This document shows positions 14,034 to 16,997 of a stretch of 16,997 bases of DNA, one piece after another; the stretch's first letter is position 1, and each line of letters starts with the position of its first letter. Both the position numbers and the translations under genes were made by a program. The notes beneath the pieces were generated by a model. That model saw only the letters and a list, made by a program, of their open reading frames with translations, was not told the origin of the DNA and did not search any database. This stretch comes from an uncultured Collinsella sp. (lineage in GTDB: Bacteria > Actinomycetota > Coriobacteriia > Coriobacteriales > Coriobacteriaceae): positions 1-16,997 of the forward strand of contig CAAELE010000026.1 in the NCBI GenBank assembly GCA_900756765.1, written 5' to 3'.

Positions 14034-15373
14034 TCGACCGCCGCGCCCAGCGCGATAATTCAATTTCAATCTTTCGCATCATCGCCGTTGTCTGCGCCGT
14101 TTGCGTGTTGGCGTACTTTATCTTTGCCCTGGCGACTGGCATTGAGCCGATTGCTACGGTGATTGCCTGCGCGCTGCTGTGCATCTTTCTGTGCATCTTT
14201 ATCTTTTTGACGCTCAATCCCGATTCGGTACGCTCTCAGTACACCGAGGAGACGCTCTCGGTTGCTTCGGCCATGCTCGAGGACATTAAGGGCGGTCTGA
14301 CGCAGGAATCGGCGCTTTTGGTGTGCCGGCGTATCCTGCCCGAGACACGTGCCATGACCGTTGCCATCACCGATGAGGGCAACGTGCTGGCCTGCGCGGG
14401 CGAGTTCGAGGAAAAGCTGCTGCCCGATTCGCCCATCCACACGCTTGCCACGCGCTACGTCATTGAGCACGGCATCGTGCAGTCGTTCAACCGCGTGGTG
14501 GACGTGGTGGGTTCGGACGGTTCGCACAACCATGTTCCCGCCGGTATCATCGCGCCCATCAAGGTGGGCGATCGCACCGTCGGCACGCTCAAGTTCTACT
14601 ACAAGACCCCGCGCGCCGTAGACCGCACCCAGTATGCGCTCGCCTCGGGTTTTGCCGAGATCCTGTCCACGCAGCTCGCCATCCACGAGCTCGAGGTGCA
14701 AAAGGAGCTCACGGCCCGTGCCGAGGTTCGTGCTCTGCAAGCGCAGATCAATCCGCACTTTCTGTTTAACACGCTCAACACCATCGCGTCGTTTACACGC
14801 ACCGATCCGCTGCGTGCCCGCGAGCTGCTGCGCGAGTTCTCCTCGTTCTATCGCGCCACGCTCGACAACTCGGGGTCGCTTATCCCGGTCTCGCGCGAGG
14901 TTGCCCAGACCAAGCGCTACCTGACGTTTGAGAAGGCGCGCTTTGGCGAGGACCGCGTACTGGCGACCTTCGATGTCTCCGAGGATGTCGAGGACACGTT
15001 GGTCCCGGCCTTTGTAATCCAGCCCATCGTCGAGAACGCCGTGCGGCATGGCATGGGCGATGACGATGCCCTGCGGATCGACGTGACCGTCCATCAAGAC
15101 GGCGACGACGCAATCCTGATTGCCGTAGCCGACAACGGCGTGGGCATGGACGAGGGCACCGCCGCCAGGCTGTTTGATGAGCGCTCCGCCCGCCCCGATG
15201 CCAGTTCCCCGCAAGGCGGCGGCGCCGGTGTGGCCATGCACAATATTTCTGAGCGCATCCATCGCTTTTATGGACCGCACTCTTATACGCGCGTCGAATC
15301 GGCGCCGGGCAAGGGCACCAAAGTGCTCCTGCACCTTGATTTGTCAGAGAGCATCTTTGACATTCAAGAGTAA
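14030..15373 (+). CDS. LytS-like sensor histidine kinase (TCS 2)
   Basis: This 447-residue protein has two hydrophobic helices (~14-36, ~40-62) and a GAF-like region (~75-215; AGIIAPI, VGTLKFYY). The phosphoacceptor is H243 in QINPHFLFNT. An ATPase domain carries N336 (IVENAVRHG), DNGVGM (368-373) and a GGGAGVAMHN loop. It keeps the canonical NPHFLFN, unlike its paralogue at 8117, and like it lacks the 5TMR-LYT sensor. The ATG overlaps the glycosyltransferase stop (ATGA, 14030-14033), so the two are translationally coupled. The partner regulator follows after 72 bp. The signal is unknown. Confidence 0.92.
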   Translation: MIDRRAQRDNSISIFRIIAVVCAVCVLAYFIFALATGIEPIATVIACALLCIFLCIFIFLTLNPDSVRSQYTEETLSVASAMLEDIKGGLTQESALLVCRRILPETRAMTVAITDEGNVLACAGEFEEKLLPDSPIHTLATRYVIEHGIVQSFNRVVDVVGSDGSHNHVPAGIIAPIKVGDRTVGTLKFYYKTPRAVDRTQYALASGFAEILSTQLAIHELEVQKELTARAEVRALQAQINPHFLFNTLNTIASFTRTDPLRARELLREFSSFYRATLDNSGSLIPVSREVAQTKRYLTFEKARFGEDRVLATFDVSEDVEDTLVPAFVIQPIVENAVRHGMGDDDALRIDVTVHQDGDDAILIAVADNGVGMDEGTAARLFDERSARPDASSPQGGGAGVAMHNISERIHRFYGPHSYTRVESAPGKGTKVLLHLDLSESIFDIQE

Positions 15374-15445
15374 AATAAAAGGCTATGGGCTCAACGCCAA
15401 GCGGCGGATGCCCGGCGTAGTTTGTTGACGAAAGGTTTAATCCCT

Positions 15446-16162
15446 ATGCTGCGTGCGATGATTGTGGATGATGAGGCCCCGGCCCGTTCGGAACTTCGCT
15501 TCTTGCTCGAGCAGACGGGCAAGATCGGCACGATCACTGAGGCGTCGAGCGTCCGCTCCGCCATTGAGATGTTGATGGAAAGCCGCGTCGATGTCGTATT
15601 TCTCGATATCTCGATGCCCGGTGCTTCTGGTCTGCAGCTTGCCGAGGCACTGCATAAGCTTAAGAATCCGCCGGCGATTGTGTTTGTGACTGCGTATAGC
15701 GATCATGCCGTCGAGGCGTTCGACGTAGATGCCGTCGATTACCTAATGAAGCCGGTTGAGGAGGCACGCCTGGATCGCGCGATCGAGAAGGTCATGCAGC
15801 GCGCCAAGCCCGTCACGGACAGCAAGGCCACCATCGAGCGCATTCCGGTGGAAAAGGGCGGCCGTAAGGTCCTCATTCCCGTGGATGACATTCGCTTCAT
15901 CATGGCCAAGGACGATTACTCCTGTATCTATACCGTCGATGATCGTTTTCTATCGACGACTTCGCTGGCGCAGTTCGAGGCCAAGCTTTGCGACTTTGGC
16001 TTCTTTCGCGTTCATCGCCGCTATATCGTCAACTTGGCGTGCGTCACGGATGTCGAGACGGTGCCCTCGGGCGCTATCCAACTGGGCATTACGGGCGTCG
16101 ACGAACGCGTGCCGGTTTCGCGCCGCCGCGTTGTGCCGCTCAAGAAGGCCCTGAGCCTCTAG
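15446..16162 (+). CDS. LytTR-family response regulator (TCS 2)
   Basis: The protein has 238 residues. The receiver domain has DD (8-9), phosphoacceptor D54 (VFLDISMPG), T82 (FVTAY) and K102 (LMKPVEE). The LytTR DNA-binding domain (~135-236) includes FFRVHRRYIVNL and PVSRRRVVPL. It is closely similar to the regulator at 9541 along its full length. The ATG at 15446 aligns with the paralogue's receiver start; AAAGG at 15431-15435 is 10 nt upstream. A TTG at 15422 would add eight residues and place that ribosome site inside the gene. A terminator follows, ending the glycosyltransferase-kinase-regulator operon. Confidence 0.93.
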   Translation: MLRAMIVDDEAPARSELRFLLEQTGKIGTITEASSVRSAIEMLMESRVDVVFLDISMPGASGLQLAEALHKLKNPPAIVFVTAYSDHAVEAFDVDAVDYLMKPVEEARLDRAIEKVMQRAKPVTDSKATIERIPVEKGGRKVLIPVDDIRFIMAKDDYSCIYTVDDRFLSTTSLAQFEAKLCDFGFFRVHRRYIVNLACVTDVETVPSGAIQLGITGVDERVPVSRRRVVPLKKALSL

Positions 16163-16169
16163 CACACTG

Positions 16170-16217
16170 GCCCCGCAGCCCTGTAGACCAATTGTCTGCG
16201 GAGCTGTGGGGCTTTTT
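16170..16217 (+). terminator. Intrinsic terminator of the TCS 2 operon
   Basis: GCCCCGCAGC (16170-16179) pairs with GCTGTGGGGC (16203-16212) with one G-U pair. An inner stem GTAGAC/GTCTGC (16183-16199) extends it, and TTTTT (16213-16217) follows. It begins 8 nt after the regulator stop. Confidence 0.85.
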
Positions 16218-16253
16218 GTATATACGCCGAATCGGTTTTGCAGAAGGGATCTC

Positions 16254-16721
16254 ATGAACAGTGCAGGCGCCAAGCGCATCGACATCATCTCGGACACCCA
16301 CGGCTATCTTTCGCCCGCGCTTCTGGACGAGCTCAAGGGCGCAGATCTAATCATCCACGCCGGAGACCTCACGTCAGAGATGGATTACGAGCATCTATGC
16401 ACCATCGCCCCCGTGCGAGCGGTCCTAGGCAACAACGACTACTACCGCGACTACGGCCCGGATGTTGACCGTCTGGCCCTCTTTACCTACGAAGGCCTCA
16501 AATTCGCTGTAGCCCACTACCGCGAAGACCTGCCCGTGGGATCCGTAGACGTAGCCATCAACGGTCACACCCACGTAACCAAAGAAGCCCAAGTGGGCCG
16601 CTGCCTGGTCCTCAATCCCGGCAGCGCCAGCTACCCCAGAGGCAGCCGAGGCCCCACCATGGCCAGAATGCTCGTCAAGGACGGCAAGATCCTGAGCACC
16701 AAATTTATTGACCTGGAGTAA
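16254..16721 (+). CDS. YfcE/MJ0936-like metallophosphoesterase
   Basis: This 155-residue cytoplasmic protein has the compact calcineurin-like fold of YfcE and MJ0936 phosphodiesterases. Metal-ligand motifs are SDTH (D14, H16), AGD (D38), GNND (59-62), a single AVAH (H88) and GHTH (104-107). Members hydrolyse phosphodiester bonds with Mn2+ or similar metals; the natural substrate is usually unknown. The ATG at 16254 follows GAAGGGA by 4 nt. An upstream in-frame start at 16206 would overlap the preceding terminator and add non-conserved residues. It is a single-gene unit with terminators on both sides. Confidence 0.9.
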   Translation: MNSAGAKRIDIISDTHGYLSPALLDELKGADLIIHAGDLTSEMDYEHLCTIAPVRAVLGNNDYYRDYGPDVDRLALFTYEGLKFAVAHYREDLPVGSVDVAINGHTHVTKEAQVGRCLVLNPGSASYPRGSRGPTMARMLVKDGKILSTKFIDLE

Positions 16722-16728
16722 CCGCAAC

Positions 16729-16763
16729 AAAAACGGGGGATGCAGATCGCATCTCCCGTTTTT
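16729..16763 (+). terminator. Terminator, possibly bidirectional
   Basis: AACGGGGGATGC (16732-16743) pairs with GCATCTCCCGTT (16749-16760) with one G-U pair. It is flanked by an A-run on the left and TTTTT (16759-16763) on the right, so it could stop transcription from either direction. It begins 8 nt after the phosphodiesterase stop. Confidence 0.85.
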
Positions 16764-16879
16764 CTTTCAGCAAAAGGCAGAGCTTCAGCGACAACCTTAG
16801 ACAACCCCGCCGAGGAGAACGGGGACCTCGAGCCGCGGAAGCGGCGAGGAACAACAACGACTCGAACAAAGTGACGGCA
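16764..16879. other. Non-coding stretch
   Basis: No convincing coding frame, RNA gene or promoter is seen. Open frames here read as low-quality arginine/proline-rich translations without a ribosome site. Confidence 0.5.
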
Positions 16880-16908
16880 GGGAGGGTCTCCGGGGCTGGG
16901 GGCGGGGG
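16880..16908 (+). other. G-quadruplex-forming motif
   Basis: Five runs of three or more G occur on the plus strand at 16880-16882, 16884-16886, 16892-16895, 16898-16902 and 16904-16908, separated by 1-5 nt. This fits the standard G3+N1-7 pattern. The last run is the first bases of the adjoining inverted-repeat element. Confidence 0.6.
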
Positions 16909-16997
16909 TTAAGTTTGTCGCGAGTTCCGCACGCAAAGGAAAGCACTTAATGTGCTTTCCGTCTTGCGCAGGACTGTAGAGCAGCAAACTTAACCCC
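16905..16997. repeat. 93-bp inverted-repeat element (MITE/REPIN-like), at window edge
   Basis: GGGGTTAAGTTTG (16905-16917) is the perfect reverse complement of CAAACTTAACCCC (16985-16997). In the centre GGAAAGCAC (16938-16946) and GTGCTTTCC (16952-16960) form a perfect stem, and the flanks between (GTTCCGCACGCAA against TTGCGCAGGAC) are partly complementary. The element may continue past the window by a base or more. No transposase is nearby. Confidence 0.7.

Noticed and set aside
14066..15334. Minus-strand frame of ~420 residues opposite kinase 2
   Set aside because: Antisense shadow of a conserved histidine kinase.
16631..16987. Minus-strand 118-residue frame at the window end
   Set aside because: It crosses a terminator, the G tract and the inverted-repeat element and overlaps the phosphodiesterase gene; no domain is visible.

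Overview
The window looks like a chromosomal segment of a high-GC, Gram-positive gut anaerobe of the Coriobacteriia, most like Collinsella. This is inferred from strong G/C preference at third codon positions, AAGGAGG-type ribosome binding sites, and the combination of a carbamate kinase, APC permease, LytS/LytTR pairs and an Atg22-like transporter. No rRNA, tRNA, CRISPR array or complete insertion sequence is visible.

Layout. (1) 1-462 is non-coding and carries a hairpin (14-52) and three ~80-bp tandem units, each with a perfect but differently sequenced TTTCGCG...CGCGAAA stem. (2) 463-1824 (minus) encodes an AAA+ ATPase with a C-terminal DUF4143/nuclease-like region. It is preceded by 34-bp tandem repeats and a short gene remnant (1932-2150, minus). 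(3) 2517-3479 encodes an orphan carbamate kinase (arcC) with an AT-rich leader and two downstream hairpins. (4) 3629-3783 holds two back-to-back inverted-repeat elements. The second supplies the stop codon of a minus-strand, membrane-anchored C39-like cysteine peptidase (3781-4782). (5) 5139-7999 is a probable operon of an APC amino-acid permease and a COG1228-type amidohydrolase. (6) 8117-10275 is a LytS-like histidine kinase with a LytTR response regulator. (7) 10367-11311 (zinc-dependent phospholipase C-like protein) and 11413-12663 (UMF1/Atg22-like MFS transporter) each follow a similar extended -10-like box. (8) 12846-16162 is a glycosyltransferase, a second LytS-like kinase overlapping it by 4 bp, and a second LytTR regulator. 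(9) 16254-16721 is a YfcE-like phosphodiesterase with a strong terminator. The window ends in a G-rich tract fused to a 93-bp inverted-repeat element.

How the genes may work together. The two kinase/regulator pairs are clear paralogues. Each kinase has only two membrane helices where classical LytS/BtsS proteins have a 5TMR-LYT domain, and each has a GAF-like region before the HisKA_7TM/His_kinase-type core. The twin pairs flank a transporter and envelope-type enzymes and lie next to a permease/hydrolase operon. This recalls the paired BtsSR/YpdAB nutrient-sensing networks of enterobacteria. That they control the adjacent transporters is inference; no target site is proven here.

The most unusual non-coding material is the set of structured repeats: the hairpin units whose two arms vary together (230-436), the three-arm element 3700-3783 whose first arm can pair with either of two others, the 34-bp iterons before the ATPase, and leader hairpins resembling attenuators before both two-component operons.
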